From the NCBI RefSeq assembly GCF_040412425.1, contig NC_089767.1, positions 2,148,969-2,212,968 on the forward strand: a DNA stretch of 64,000 nt, read 5' to 3'. Shown piece after piece: positions 11,307 to 23,294 of the stretch. Below the pieces are notes generated by a model. It made no database searches. It was not told the DNA's origin and saw only the letters and a program-made list of their open reading frames with translations. The position numbers and the translations under genes were made by a program. Numbering within the stretch: the stretch's first letter is position 1; every line of letters starts with the position of its first letter. This stretch comes from Macrobrachium rosenbergii. Lineage: Eukaryota; Arthropoda; Malacostraca; Decapoda; Palaemonidae.

Positions 11307-11525
11307 CTGCAAAATGAATCAGTAACATTACTAAGACAACGAAAAAGGCACAAAAAACTGACACAAAAGCCATAAGAGAAATCTGTGCTGAAAGTTTTTA
11401 GCAAGTTCCCAAAATAAACAACATTCATGTGAATTCTCACACTATATATGAAAAAATTGTCAATTAAAGACTAAGGTAAAAACACAAACGCTTATCTAAA
11501 TAAGTAAATGTCAAAAAATAGTTGC
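11307..11525 (-). other. probable GC-AG intron (intron 7)
   Basis: The best reading ends exon 7 at Val-Lys with donor AAG followed by GCAACT, which agrees with the strong context GC donors need. Joining there gives D-F-V-K-K-V-V-S-M-Y-G, which fits the family. The only nearby GT (donor GTGAAG after TTT, exon end 11532) is a poor match and would delete two residues. Both keep frame. Confidence 0.6.
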
Positions 11526-11679
11526 CTTCACAAAATCTTGCAACAAGCGGCGCTGTTCTAAACTCTTTGCTGAAGTGGTAACAACGGCATTGGAAGGAAC
11601 AGTCCCCCAGTTACAGAATTCGTATTCAGTTACAGGACGTCTGGTGCCATCCTCACACAGGAGTTCAAAATCATCAGCA
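11526..11679 (-). CDS. transferrin exon 7 (N-lobe, His-ligand region)
   Basis: Residues 259 (split) to 310. D-D-F-E-L-L-C-E-D-G-T-R is the canonical D-x-E-L-L-C-x-D-G-T-R block. The following V-P-S-x-A-V-V motif has Asn289 where iron-binding lobes carry the His ligand (human His249). Acceptor TTTTTGCAG. The 3' end is 11526 if the GC donor is used, 11532 if a weak GT donor is used. Confidence 0.88.
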
Positions 11680-12010
11680 CTGCAAAAAGAGAACAAAAAA
11701 TTTCTACTGTAACCGCTCACTCTTTTCATCACTGCAACAGTGCATGGAAACTGCACCAATGGCTATGATTGGAAAGTTGCAGTACTTTCCATATTTATAA
11801 GAATAACAAGATGTGCCCCATTAGATCTATGAATAAACACTGGCTAAAATTCTAGTAATTTGCAAAGAAGGAAAAGATTTAACTTTAAGAAGAATGAAAC
11901 AATAAATTAGCAACTTTTCAACAAAATTCCACGTATCCACCATAACTGTCCAATTAGGTGAAATAACAGAGTACTACTTTCTAAACTTCATGAGTTCTGA
12001 ATCAACTTAC
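11680..12010 (-). other. transferrin intron 6
   Basis: A 331-bp intron with a good donor (GTAAGT) and acceptor; nothing else recognisable. Confidence 0.8.
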
Positions 12011-12212
12011 ACTACATCATAGCCATGTTTGCTTCCTTCTGTACCATTACCCAAAGCCAGAGTTATGGTGCTGTGTTTCATAAAGGCTATCTGACCCTTG
12101 TCGAGTAAGCACTTGAAGGCTCCCTCATACCCCGCATAAATATCTTGACTAGTACAGTGCTGTCCAGGAAGGTCGCTTCCACAGGCACTACACAATTCTT
12201 GACTGTTGTCAC
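12011..12212 (-). CDS. transferrin exon 6 (N-lobe)
   Basis: Residues 192 (split) to 259 (split). Six Cys including C-x-x-C and G-Y-E-G-A-F-K-C-L, where Tyr220 matches the second Tyr iron ligand (human Tyr188), then I-A-F-M-K-H-S-T, the transferrin A-F-V-K-H-S-T signature (Lys206 equivalent kept). Acceptor TTTTTTGTAG, donor GTAAGT. Confidence 0.95.
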
Positions 12213-13273
12213 CTACAAAAAAGAGAATTATTGACAAAGTATCTTACATATATATAGGTAATGCACACCAAAGCCTGAGAGGTTTTAGCTTGAGTTTTGT
12301 AAGAGATCTTCAATAGGACTGATATACACTAGCAGAAATTTTACATTAAATACCCTACCGGAACAGTACAAACATACAGACAGGAAAAACACTCATACCT
12401 GGCAAGAAAAAGGGATGAGCCATAAACACTTAGAACAGGTCAGTATTTCATTCTGCTTTGTTTTTTCCACACAGGTAAGACTGCACCTTCATATAACACC
12501 TGATGAACTGCTTTCCTTAAAATCTATATATTTTACATATTTCTTTTGAAATAAATGGATCAAGTTTTACACATCCTACGCTGATATTCATACTCTTACA
12601 AAAGCTTTCTTTTGTAAAACTAGATTTAATCATATTTCTTCCAAACATGTTATTAGAATGAACCAGCTTTTATCACCTGTTCAATTATTCACATGCTTCT
12701 TTTCACATAGTACAGAAGAGGAATACCGTAACATATTACTGTTCTGTAAGATTTAAACAGAAATGTGGCAGGCTTCTATTCTTAATATCTTTATACAGCA
12801 CAATACATTTTAACTGCTGATAGTAGATTACAAAACATGTTTTCAATCAAAATATTTGGCTTAAAACATCCCTCTTACTCCAATTCATAAAATCATTGCT
12901 CTGATTTGATGATATGAATTTGATTTGCTTGCTCTTCTTATGGATTAGGTTATTACTACAGTTCTGTTATTATTATAATAGGCAATGATATTCAAATATT
13001 TCAATTATAAATACAGTAATTTTGTTATAAATAAACAAACCTTCATTCAATGAAGTTTCTCAGTCTTAATGCAATTTGGGTTATTGGGCTGCCAACTAGA
13101 GGTGATACTGTGCAGCCACTGGGTTGTGATTTTTGAAGGAGGCCCAATTACTTTGACTTCTTATCGTTCACCTCATTTTTGAACATTTTACAAATAAAAC
13201 ATACTACAACCAAACTTGCCTATTAGGAGAATGGATTGTATAAGGCAAAATATCCAAAATGACAAATACTTAC
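12213..13273 (-). other. transferrin intron 5
   Basis: A 1.06-kb AT-rich intron in which I see no gene, mobile element or notable repeat. Confidence 0.75.
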
Positions 13274-13391
13274 CCAGTGGGTTGTATTTATCAGACAATA
13301 TATTTACTGCACAGCCACCACTGAAAAATGCTGATGCAGATTTGATGTAGTTGTTGCAGTCAACAATTTTCATAGCCCCTGACTTGATCAA
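13274..13391 (-). CDS. transferrin exon 5 (N-lobe)
   Basis: Residues 153-191 plus the first base of codon 192. A-F-F-S-G-G-C-A matches the F-F-x-x-S-C-A-P block of transferrin lobes. Acceptor TTTTTTTCAG, donor GTAAGT. Confidence 0.93.
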
Positions 13392-14848
13392 CTGAAAAAA
13401 AATTAATGTTTAGAAGCTTGGAAAAGTGTCCACTGCAAGGTAGAGTTACATCCTTGTCCTCTGTACAAAAAAGAATGTTAAATAATTCGAAACACTGTGC
13501 CCAAATATCAAACCAATTACATTTTACCCTTCCACATAACTCAATGTATGTGTATGTTATGTCTTAAGAATGCCATCTGAGGCTTTAAAAATGTTTAATC
13601 TTTCTTGTTAGTGAATGGATTTACGGGTTTTAAAATAGAATTAACATTAACAAAATTTAGATGACGAAAAGCATAACTATCATGGAATCACTGCCAAGAC
13701 GATTTTATTTGAAAGTGAAATGACATTTCACATACCAACTAGACTATTTTGCAGATGCAGAGTATGGAATGAGGAAACAAAGCTTGATAATTTGGAATTG
13801 GAAGTCCAAGCAAAATTTAAAAAATTTCAGGCAAGTGCCATATTTTGTCTCACAATGCATCAAAATGTGCTCAACTGAAATTCAGAGGGGCTAGCATGAT
13901 TGATCCTCACCCAAGATTAAAAAAACTTGAGCCATCTTGTCGCCATTAAAACTTGTAGGCCATGGCCTGACATCATCATGCTCATGGTTTTGTATTTTTA
14001 TCTTTGCCAAGGAGGTTGGACAGCCACCTTCATGACACTATTCAAATGTATGATCTACAGTGGACCCTCGCCTATTCGCGGTTTCGGATTTGCGGCTTCA
14101 CCCATTCGTGGACTTCTCTGTGAAACATACTGTATATACACATTATTCATGGAAAATTTGCCAGTTCACAGTATTTTTCATAGAGAAATATTCACAAATT
14201 ATTGTATATTCATATTTTCATGACTAAATGCATTTTTTGTGATAAAACTATTAAAATATTCAGGTATAAGCATTTTTAGAGGGTTGTTTGGTGTTTTGAA
14301 CAATTGAAATAGGCAGTTATTAGCAATTTTAAAGGGGTTTTAAGTATTCACAGATCTGAGCTATTCGCGGAGGGGTAGCGGTACGTATCCCCTGTGAATA
14401 CCGGGGGTCGACTATACTGGGTCTTTTCACATCAGAATGGGGGACACACTTTAAAAAAATTTTCATTATTTATAGTGGCTTCTTTTGCTCCCCCTGTCCA
14501 CTAATGAACCTCTGGGTTAAATCTAGTTATCACTTGTAATTTGACTTGGAATATAAATACATTCTTTAACATACTTACTAAAGTGATGAAAGAACAAAAA
14601 ATAAACAAAATATGCAATTCTATGCTATCAAAACTAATTCAACGGTTTCAAATTAATGACAATACATTTCTTTACAAAACGACAAAACCATTTAAAAGTT
14701 ATGGTGAAAAACAGTGAGCTGCATGAACTATGAAAGATCCACTTTGCTTTACACAATATGCAAATAAAAAAAAAAAGTCAATTTTACCTCAAAATTCTCC
14801 TTAACCACTTCAACCTCAGCCACAATGTAAACATGACAAACTACTCAC
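13392..14848 (-). other. transferrin intron 4
   Basis: A 1.46-kb intron holding one MITE (14056-14416); the rest is unremarkable AT-rich sequence. Confidence 0.75.
14056..14416. mobile_element. pogo/mariner-type MITE
   Basis: Left end TACAGTGGACCCTCG and right end CGGGGGTCGACTATA are imperfect inverted repeats bounded by TA. Internal text (TATTCGCGG, TTCATGACTAAATGCA, TTTTTGTGATAAAACT) is shared with the MITE at 54917-55304, so the two are one family. No ORF. Confidence 0.75.
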
Positions 14849-14991
14849 CTTAGCTATGGGTAAAACCCAGCCTCCCATAGATGCCACTGAAGGGAAACAT
14901 GCCACAGTGCCAGCCAAGTCTGCCATTGAAGATACTTCAGGAAGGCTGCCTTTATGTATGACAGCTACAGCGTAATATAGCTGTCTTCCCC
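14849..14991 (-). CDS. transferrin exon 4 (N-lobe, carbonate site)
   Basis: Residues 105 (split) to 152. L-Y-Y-A-V-A-V-I contains the first Tyr ligand (Tyr110, human Tyr95). The next block should hold the carbonate-binding Thr and Arg of S-C-H-T-G-x-G-R-x-x-G-W; here it reads A-C-F-P-S-V-A-S-M-G-G-W, so Thr is Pro138 and Arg is Ser142. Acceptor TTCATTCTAG, donor GTGAGT. Confidence 0.93.
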
Positions 14992-17707
14992 CTAGAATGA
15001 AGAATGTCTTTTTTGGTATCCAAGTCTAAAGCAGAATTCATAAATACTACCACAATATGAAGACACCAAAAGTTATTTAAAATGTTCAAGTTTGCAGAAA
15101 TGACCTAATATGTATATTGGATCAATGTGTGAGTGTGGTTTCACATTCATCTGTACGCTATCTATTTTAAAAACTATGGAGGCCTCGTACCATCCTGCAA
15201 AACTTTAACTCTAAAGAAATACAAACCCTTGAACTCTTGAGAGTCTTAATATTGTACATGAATGCAAATATCCAGGGTCAAGGAAGTTTTCCAACATGAA
15301 AAGAGTGAAGCAATGCCAATGTATTATTAGCTCGCTCTGAAATGTATCTGTATGTATTGTGTAAAATCTATTTCCTGAAGCTTAATAAATGTACATAAAA
15401 AATTATGGAACTTATTAAGTATATCAAAGATAAGACTGCTTTACTGAATTTACTCTTAAGAGCCAAGCACTGGAGCAACCAGGCCATTCAGCACTTTTCA
15501 ACATGTTCTTGTCATAAATTTTTCTAAAATAATTTATCAGTTTGATCAAACCTTGTGGTTAATAATATTTCTTTCAAAAATTGCTTTATTCTATTTACCT
15601 GAGCGACAAAACCATAGTGTGCGATCCAACTAAAAGTTGTCAAAATCTCCACCCTAAAAATTTCCCTAAAATCATTTCTTATTTGATGAAAACAAGTGCT
15701 AACATCCTCTTTCCTTTAATGACATTACAGTACTCTTTTCATAGGACTTACTTTGCCTTGTAATTCATTTATTAAAGTTGCTTGGTTTGTCTATCTTTCC
15801 CTCCAGTGATTTATACTGTATTTACAGATGGGTTCCTTCAAGTTGCTATGCAGATACATATTTTGATTACGGTCATGGTGGATATAGCCTCTGGCTGCTC
15901 TGTCTATCTTTTCATTACCTTCAATACCTACATAGGCCATTACCTAACAAAAGTTCATCTTTTTATATTTTCCTGCACGCAGGAGAATCAACCATTCCTG
16001 CATCAATTGCACTATGGGGCAAGTAGGTGTCAACTTTTGCGAGATGCGAGTACAGTATCTATTAGAACCCATATACAAAATGTTCTCCGCTTTTTCCAGA
16101 GTTACAAATGTGTTTCACTGTTAGAAACAATATAATACATTCAGCTGTGAATCTGGAGCAGTGATTATGTAGCTCACTCTTCATTATGACTTTTCCTACT
16201 ACTATGGAAAGTCTTAAACCATCATCAGAGATTGATCCTTCTGTTTAAACGACAAAATGGTTTGTGTGTCATTTGCTGTTCTAAAAATAACATTTCATTA
16301 CACTTTCTAGTGCAGTTTTCTTTTTCAATTTTGCTGTACAGTATATATTTCTGCTGGTGGGCAGCATTAAGGTGATATTTCCACTGGGCGTAGAGGAACA
16401 TGTGTGTAGTTGAAATCCATTCAGTTCTAAAGGGTATTGTAGGACATAACAGGCTGGGGTCTGGTGGCTCTTGATGGATATTTGTTAACAAAACCCAGTC
16501 TAGCCATCAATTGAGGAGAGTAGAGACATGATCAACAGCTCCACTCACCCATTTACCCAGTGGATCATCCAATACAAGGGGTGAATGGTGTGAAGGATCA
16601 ACAGCTGTCAGGATTCCACCAGAACTGATGAAGAAAAGTTAAGTATAACTTAGTTTTACCAGACCACTGAGCTGATTAACAGCTCTCCTAGGGCTGGCCC
16701 GAAGGATTAGACTTATTTTACGTGGCTAAGAACCAATTGGTTACTTAGCAACGGGACCTACAGCTTATTGTGGAATCCGAACCATATTATAACGAGAAAT
16801 GAATTTCTATCACCAGCAGGATTCCACCAGAACTGACGAAGAGATTCACTAGATTTACCACCACATAACATCAGTGATGAAGACAATCACTGGCATCATC
16901 CTCCAGAAGTCCCCAAAACACTCATCACCCCTGCAAAATTATCTGTGAGAAACTTCTTATGCAATACTAACACATGCAGACTAAGACATTCATGCTGTTG
17001 GTCTCATATCTATAATACACGGAACAACAATTAACATAAAACAAAATGTGGAACATACTAAAGTAAACAAATCAAACCAGCTTTTGCTGAAAAAATACTC
17101 TGTATGAGACAAAGGTTTGTTTACTTCATCATGTACTTAGTGAGCGTACTTTGACTGCATCATAAGAATTTAGCTTTCATTTCACTTTATGAATGGTTTG
17201 TCTTAATAACAAATTAGTGTAGCAATATACTCCAGTGGTCAAACATGAAGGAATGGTGGCATAATCAACTTCATGAATTTTTTTCCATCTGAATGGCGAT
17301 ATCCCCAAGTCTTTCGAGACATCTTATCTGAAAATGATTTGAGGGCTTTGCACCAAAGCTTGATGGGTTGAATTCCTCAAGACCATTCATGGTTATGAGA
17401 ACTCTTAAGTTCTTTACCATAAAACAACACAAGTGGCTCTCTTCTGAGCTACAAGGAAAACATGTTACAATCAGCACAAACTACCAATGCAGAGCAATGG
17501 TTTGTACTTCATATGAACTGATGTGCATTAACTTGTAGTTGGATGCATAAATTACATTCTAATTCATAGTATATAAATTAATCTGACCATGGGAAATAGG
17601 CACCATATCACAATAACATTAATTAAATAGCTGAATTCAATAAATAAAAAGAAAGTAGCACTTTAGCTGTATAACCATCACATAATTACTGTACTCAAAG
17701 TACTTAC
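14992..17707 (-). other. transferrin intron 3
   Basis: A 2.7-kb intron. A 45-bp piece of the SINE family lies near 15455-15500 and a second SINE with long target duplications at 16609-16842. The open stretch 15782-16135 (plus) has no recognisable similarity or splice context and I do not call it a gene. The remainder holds nothing recognised. Confidence 0.7.
16609..16842 (+). mobile_element. SINE (16635-16816) flanked by 26-bp target duplications
   Basis: The 26-bp flanks at 16609-16634 and 16817-16842 match with one T/C difference. The 182-bp insert carries blocks of a common crustacean SINE (CAGACCACTGAGCTGATTAA, AGGGCTGGCCCGAAGGATTA, TACGTGGCTAAGAACCAATT, AATGAATTTCTATCACCAG). It stops before the part I associate with a Pol III B-box, so it is a short version. 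Confidence 0.8.
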
Positions 17708-17840
17708 TCTCATAAACCTCTTTCGTGATAGGAACTAAAGAGTGATATCGCCCGGCGATGAAGATTTCATTTGGGTCCAAGGACACTAGATCAGCATCAT
17801 CTTGGTAGAGCATGACCATGCACTCATCATGATTACTCCG
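17708..17840 (-). CDS. transferrin exon 3 (N-lobe first ligand)
   Basis: Residues 61-104 plus the first base of codon 105. L-V-S-L-D-P-N-E-I-F-I-A-G-R-Y-H-S-L-V-P-I is the transferrin L-D-x-G-x-x-Y-x-A-G block, with Asp82 matching the iron ligand Asp63 of human transferrin. Acceptor TAATTCCAG, donor GTAAGT. Confidence 0.95.
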
Positions 17841-19321
17841 CTGGAATTACACAATACTTGATGAAGTTGTCAATGATAATACGAATGTAATACAAATACT
17901 CAAATTTCTGCTTACAATATGTGATTAAGAACCAACAGGGGATTTGGTCTCTAGATCTTTATATATTAATAAAATATATTAAAATCAGAGTCTATACAAT
18001 TCTAGCTTTAAGCACACTTTGAATGAAGAAATCTAATTTTCTTTAAATTCACGAATAAAATACTTAGGCACAAAAAACTTTAATAGTTAGAAAGTAAAAA
18101 AACTAATTTGAACAAAAACCCTACATGATCCATACATACATCCCTGGTTTCATCTTCTACAAAGGAAAAATGGAAGCATTAAAGTTTCAGCACTCTGGGG
18201 TAAAGTATGTATAGCAAAAAATGTAATAACAGTGTACAAAACCTTGCCCCTGCACACCCAACAATTCTGTTCAAGTCATTCTTTAACCAGTAATTAAAGC
18301 CACAATCCTATCAGAACCGTTTACATGATCTCACTTCACTGTTTTTACACAAATGAAACCAGTGGTAAGGAATGCAGCATTTAGCCTAGATGAATGATGA
18401 CTCATACAGTATTTATGTCTTACTATATAGTTCAACTTTGAAAAGTACAAACTACTTCATTATCAGTCTTTGGGTCTCTGGTTAAATCTCATAACTTCTC
18501 AACTTTAAAAGCTGCTAGAATGCATACTGTAGTAACATAATCAACTATTCTCATATCAAGTGAAAATGCAGTTTGTATGTGGTTTAAAATATAAATAAAT
18601 AAAAAAAAGAGCACATACATCTGAGAGAGTCACAAACCTGCACTGAAGTAACCTAGGTACAGTAGGCATTAACATGTAGTAAATTACCTACCATTTCATC
18701 ACCAGGGATCCTCTGTCCACCAAATCAAATATTGGAAAACTACTTTTTCTTGTAAGTTAATTGTAGTGTAGTACTTCATAGATCTACAAACCTCCATCTT
18801 GATAACATGAATTTCCTCTCAGCATCAACTGGTGCAGCAGTTACTGAAGCTTATTAAACAAGGTAACTATGGGTGTGTGTTAACTGAATGTCCACTTTTC
18901 CATTCCATTACAGGCACAAATGCTGGGACAATTAGAGGTGGGACAATCAACAGAAGACTAAAGTTTGTATATCCACAGAAAATGCAATTAACTTAAAAAG
19001 AAAAAATTCGGTTTGTTCCTGTGAAGTCTACCAACCTTTGTCTCATAACAAGAGACTCACTAGTTACAGCACAGTAGTAGGAAACACTGTCTTAATGTCA
19101 TGTAGTAGCTGCAGAAGCAGTCTGCATGAGAAAGCAAATACTACATGTCAAATTAGTCACCTTCCAGAAATGTATGTTTGTATCAACACTAAACTAGGAA
19201 AAATTTACCCAACAATGGAAGAGTAAATTCTCAATGGAGGGCCTGAAGGTTCACTTTAAGTGCTAACCCCCTCACGCCTCTGTTAATGACATTACTTTGT
19301 GTGTAAACGAGACACCCAAAA

Positions 19322-19505
19322 TAAAAATGACATTTTTATGATAAAATAGTTTTATATATACTTACCAAGTAATTACATAGCTATTAGCTTTCTACACAGC
19401 AGTCTAAGAATTCAAACCTAGTGGTGGCACTACTATCGTTCGTATAGGTGACATGGTCCTGCCCACTTTCAGGACTGACAGGAACAACTCAGCAAAAAGC
19501 TTCAT
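19322..19505. repeat. DIRS 3' inverted terminal repeat
   Basis: Reverse complement of 23295-23460 with scattered mismatches. Its outer tip (19322-19376) is also repeated inverted at 19557-19616 within the internal complementary region. Confidence 0.8.
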
Positions 19506-19556
19506 TTCGTTTTAGCCCTGATGTCCATATGAGGTGAGGCAGGAGGGCTCCGATTA

Positions 19557-19630
19557 CGTAATTACTTGGGAAGTATATATACAACTTTATTTCATCATAA
19601 AAATGTCATTTTTATATAAGTGACTTACCA
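19557..19630. other. DIRS internal complementary region
   Basis: The part 19557-19616 is the reverse complement of the outer tip of the 3' terminal repeat, and 19606-19627 matches, inverted, the outer tip of the 5' terminal repeat (23446-23465). In DIRS elements this region templates joining of the two ends into a circle. Confidence 0.75.
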
Positions 19631-20089
19631 TATTGAATGGAGGAGGGAACATGGACATATTCTACTCCAAGGCATTAAGAAAGCACTGACTATGAAATAC
19701 AAAAGGTTGCCAGCATTAGAATAATGCTTGTTGCTCCTTACCTGGTAAGAGAGCTCCTGCAGACTGGTACTGCCTCTGGGAGGTGCTCATCTTAGCCTGT
19801 GGAGGACATGGCAGTATGGCCAAGGATTGCCTCCACTTCAGTGGGTACTTTGCAGGCATGGAAGTTCACCGATGGTTGACAAAAATTAAAAAAGGGTGCC
19901 TTTGCCCTGGGCGGAGACCAGTTTAAAAAAACATCGCAATCACCTACACTAGAATAAAAAACCTCCAACCCGGCCACTAAAAACTAGTGGGTACTCCAGG
20001 TACAATGTACCCCCAGACTTCCCTTGAACTCAACACCTTACAACAAGGCGAGAGGATAGTAGAGGGACAGAGAGCCCCCTAAGCTTCCT

Positions 20090-20970
20090 CTCCCAACACC
20101 ATGCCAGCCACGGGTAAGGGTCCTAACGTGCTGCAGTTTTCTAACACGGTTTCGACATCCTTGAGATAATGCGACGTGAAAATTAGACCTGGACCTCCAA
20201 AAAGTTGATTGCAGGATAGACAATAAAGACATATTATGGAGAGGGGTGAGAGGTCAAACCTCATGAGCCTTTACTCTAAGGGAAGGAAAGACATCATCCT
20301 GTATCTGAAAATGAGCTTCCAAAATAAGGCTCCTCAAGAAGAACGAAAGGGCATTCTTCGACAGGGGCTGAGATGGGTTTCTCACAGAAGACCTGATATT
20401 ATCGAGGGCCCTCTCATTTTCTCTGTCCTATGGAGGTAGTACCTCAATGATCTCACAGGGCAAACAATCTCTCCTCCTCCTCTGGTCCAAGAATGTCCAT
20501 TAAATTCTTAATTGCAAACAAGCAAGGCCAGGGATTGGAGACATTCTCGTTCTTGGTGAGGATACCGAGAGAAAGAGAGCAGATAGTGCCCCCTTGAGAA
20601 AACCCAACTCTTCTGTCAAAAGCACGCAGTTCGCTAATGCATTTGGTAGTAACCAATGCCACAAGAAAAAGTCTTTTTTGTGAGATTCTTAAGCGAAACC
20701 GAGCAAAGTGGTTTGAAGGTGGAACCACTAAGCCACTTCAAAACCATGTCTGAATTCCAAGACACTGCACCAGACTTCTCTTGCTTACAGGTTTCAAAGA
20801 TCTAATGAGGTCGCTAAGGTCCTGATTAGAGGGCAGGTCCAAGCCTCTATGCTTAAAAACTGACCTAAGCATTGACCTGTATCCCATGATTGTAGAGGGA
20901 GGACACAGGTTAGCTAGAGGTCTGGGTTGAGGTCTCGATTGTGCTCCACGAAAGGGCTGAGGTTGCAAGG
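20090..20970 (-). pseudogene. DIRS tyrosine recombinase, defective
   Basis: The N-terminal core-binding helices start near 20895 (P-S-T-I-M-G-Y-R-S-M-L) and include L-S-D-L-I-R-S. The catalytic domain follows after a frame change (20728-20453: L-F-L-V-A-L-V-T-T-K, I-S-E-L-R-A) and then in other frames to F-T-S-H-Y-L-K. Defects are visible at catalytic positions: the box I Arg is Cys in T-T-K-C-I-S-E-L, and the H-x-x-R box reads His-Glu-Val followed by a TGA stop (20254-20256). The nucleophile Tyr codon is intact at 20166-20168. Together with at least two frame shifts this shows a dead enzyme, so any recent mobility would have needed a helper. Confidence 0.75.
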
Positions 20971-20999
20971 GCGAGAAAGACTTGGAAATGGAGGAAGTT

Positions 21000-23106
21000 T
21001 CCTTAGGGTGCTTGGTGGATTGAGCGAACAGGTCCGTAGTAGACTTCTACTGAAGGGCCGACAACACTTCTCTAACTGTATCTTGAGGGAAGAGATGAGT
21101 CTTGTCCAAAGGAGAAAACAAAAGCGCTGACTTCTGCATAGACGTTACTCCCTTAGTGGCAAAGGAACACCACAACTCCAGTTTTTTAAGGATGCCCATC
21201 AAGAAAAGGGAAATGAGTTCGGCAGAACCATCCTTGACTGCTTTGATGGAGCATGACGAGACACCAAGCCAGTCAGAAGTGAAATCTTTGGCAAGGTCTG
21301 GAGAGTCTTCAATTTTTCTCGCCAAAGCACCCACAGTCCAATCCAAAAAACTGAAAATCTCTAAAACTTTAAAAAGGTTCTTCACGAGATGGTTGAGATC
21401 GAGCAAAGAAAACATAATCTTGGCCGAGGAGAACGCAGCTCGACGCGTAGCACCAACCAAACTGGAGAAGTCCCCTTGGGAGGAGGCAGAAACTCCCAAA
21501 GAGGGAGCCTCCCGGTGGCACAGAAACGGTACTTCTTCTTCAGGAGCTTAAAAGGAGGGAAGGCAACGGTAACTTTACCTTGCTCCCTCTTGGAGGCTAA
21601 CCAATCATCCACCTCTCAAAGGACTTTCTTCAAAGAGGAAGAAAGAACTATCTTGGGGAGACAAGCAGAAACCATAGAGCGCTTCTCCATGAGGAAGGTA
21701 GACACAGGCGAAGATGGAGAGGCAGCCTCGAAGAACTTCAGCAAACATGAGTAAGCCGACACAGGAGTAGAGTCATGCTCAGCTTCTTCCTCATCTGACA
21801 AAATCGGACACAAAGAAGGGTCCTTGCCATTGGGCCCTTGGAAGACAAAGACTACTTCTTCAAAAAACCCATATTTTATGATCCTCAAGTTGACGATGAA
21901 GTGGGGCCAAGGAAGAGTCCTCCTGAGCAGACGAGCATGGAAGAGGTGAGGTTGGCGCCAAGCTTGCCGTAGCTGGCGCCAAGTGGACAGAAGTTGGTGC
22001 AGCGCGGGTTGAAGAAGCAGAGAGAGGTGCTGAAATGAGCAACACGCGCCTGGCAGGAGACTGGTGCTCATGAGTGTGAGGCCAAAGAGAAGTGGGCGAT
22101 GAGCTCTTCCTAGGAACATCAGAGTGCCTCGGCACAAGCACTCGGCACTCGAAGACCTCGGGAGACTTCGGGCTGTCCAGAGGCGGAACGGAGAAGCTGC
22201 ACAAAGGTTGTGGACTAGCACCTGTCTCCTTATACCTCTTAACAGGAGGAGGAGAACTGTCCGCAACAGCAGAATGTCTCTTCAAAGGTCGAAAGGCAAC
22301 AACTCGGCGCCATTGGTGCTTCCTGTTGGACAAAGAGTCACCCAAGTCCGAAAACAGATAATCAGCACTAACTGAGACGCCTCTCCAGTGGCACTCTGCC
22401 AAAGCCTGGGAACAGACAACAGGCTCAGCAGAAGGGGCGACAACCTGTGAGCAAACCCCACCAGCCTCCCTTGGACCTCCAGTATGTCTTCTCCCTGGTG
22501 CGGGGGAGCGGGACAGGGATCTTCGTCTAGAAGCACTGGTGGGACACGAAGCCACCTCCTCAACACACACAACACTGTCACTTTGCACTGCACTACTAAC
22601 ACTGGGTACACTAGAAGACCTTTCCACAAAGGCTTTAAATGATACACCCAACTCCATAACCGTGTTGGCTAAAAATTCAAATTTCTTGTCAAATCTAGAT
22701 TCGAGGCTGGCAATGGTGTCAAGATTGAAAGCATGGGAACCTGGTAAAGGAGTATAAGACAAAGAAGTAGGAGGGCTAAAGATTGGAGACAAAGCAGGGA
22801 TCTGAGGAGAAGAAACAGCACTGTCTTCTATCACAGGAGGAGAAGGAACAGGAGCTAAACTAGCCTTATTCTCGGCTCTATGGGTGCCTTCCTCTTTCTA
22901 TCGCTATCTAATTTCGCTAAGTGCAATTTCAAAGCCTTCCACTTTATCTCATCCCAATCCTGACATTCAGAACAAGTCAAATCTATATTACAGTCCTGCC
23001 CCCTACATTTCACACATTTAGTATGAGAATCAAAAGAGATCTTAACTAATCTAGTCCTGCAACCTTCAGAACAGTACCAAACACTAGAAGAACTAGAGTC
23101 AGACAT
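21000..23106 (-). pseudogene. DIRS gag-like ORF
   Basis: Starts M-S-D-S-S-S-S-S at 23106 and carries a Cys-rich motif (W-Y-C-S-E-G-C, C-V-K-C-R-G-Q-D-C, C-S-E-C-Q-D-W) within the first 55 residues. A long Ser/Pro/Arg-rich middle follows (22834-21860, 324 codons open), then a helical domain (21499-21047) with F-L-D-W, L-L-F-S-P-L and L-F-P-Q-D-T, which resembles capsid-like regions of DIRS ORF1 proteins. The reading frame changes at about 22850, 21860 and 21500. The tail runs directly into the recombinase near 20970, where RT and RNase H should be. Family assignment is from motif memory plus the context of DIRS ends. Confidence 0.65.
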
Positions 23107-23294
23107 CCTTATTACTTAGAATAAAGTTAACAAAGCTAACAAATGACTGAATAGCAGCAAAAATTTTCAGCACACATCGAAAAAGCAAAATTCGAATACT
23201 TCACCAAAATACTGGACTAATATCCCAAAAAATGATGACAATGACTGCAAAAAAACCACACCGATGTTCGTTGGGAGCCAGCAGAACATGAGTT

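Noticed and set aside
15782..16135. 117-codon plus-strand open stretch in transferrin intron 3
   Set aside because: Two overlapping frames are open at once, there are no domains or splice context, and composition matches the intron.
17271..17477. Minus-strand open stretch near transferrin exon 3
   Set aside because: It does not match any transferrin segment, and exons 3 and 4 already join in phase without it.
21102..21754. Plus-strand open stretches of 121-149 codons across the DIRS gag region
   Set aside because: Antisense to the gag-like ORF; composition is the complement of the Ser/Pro-rich coding and no motif is seen.
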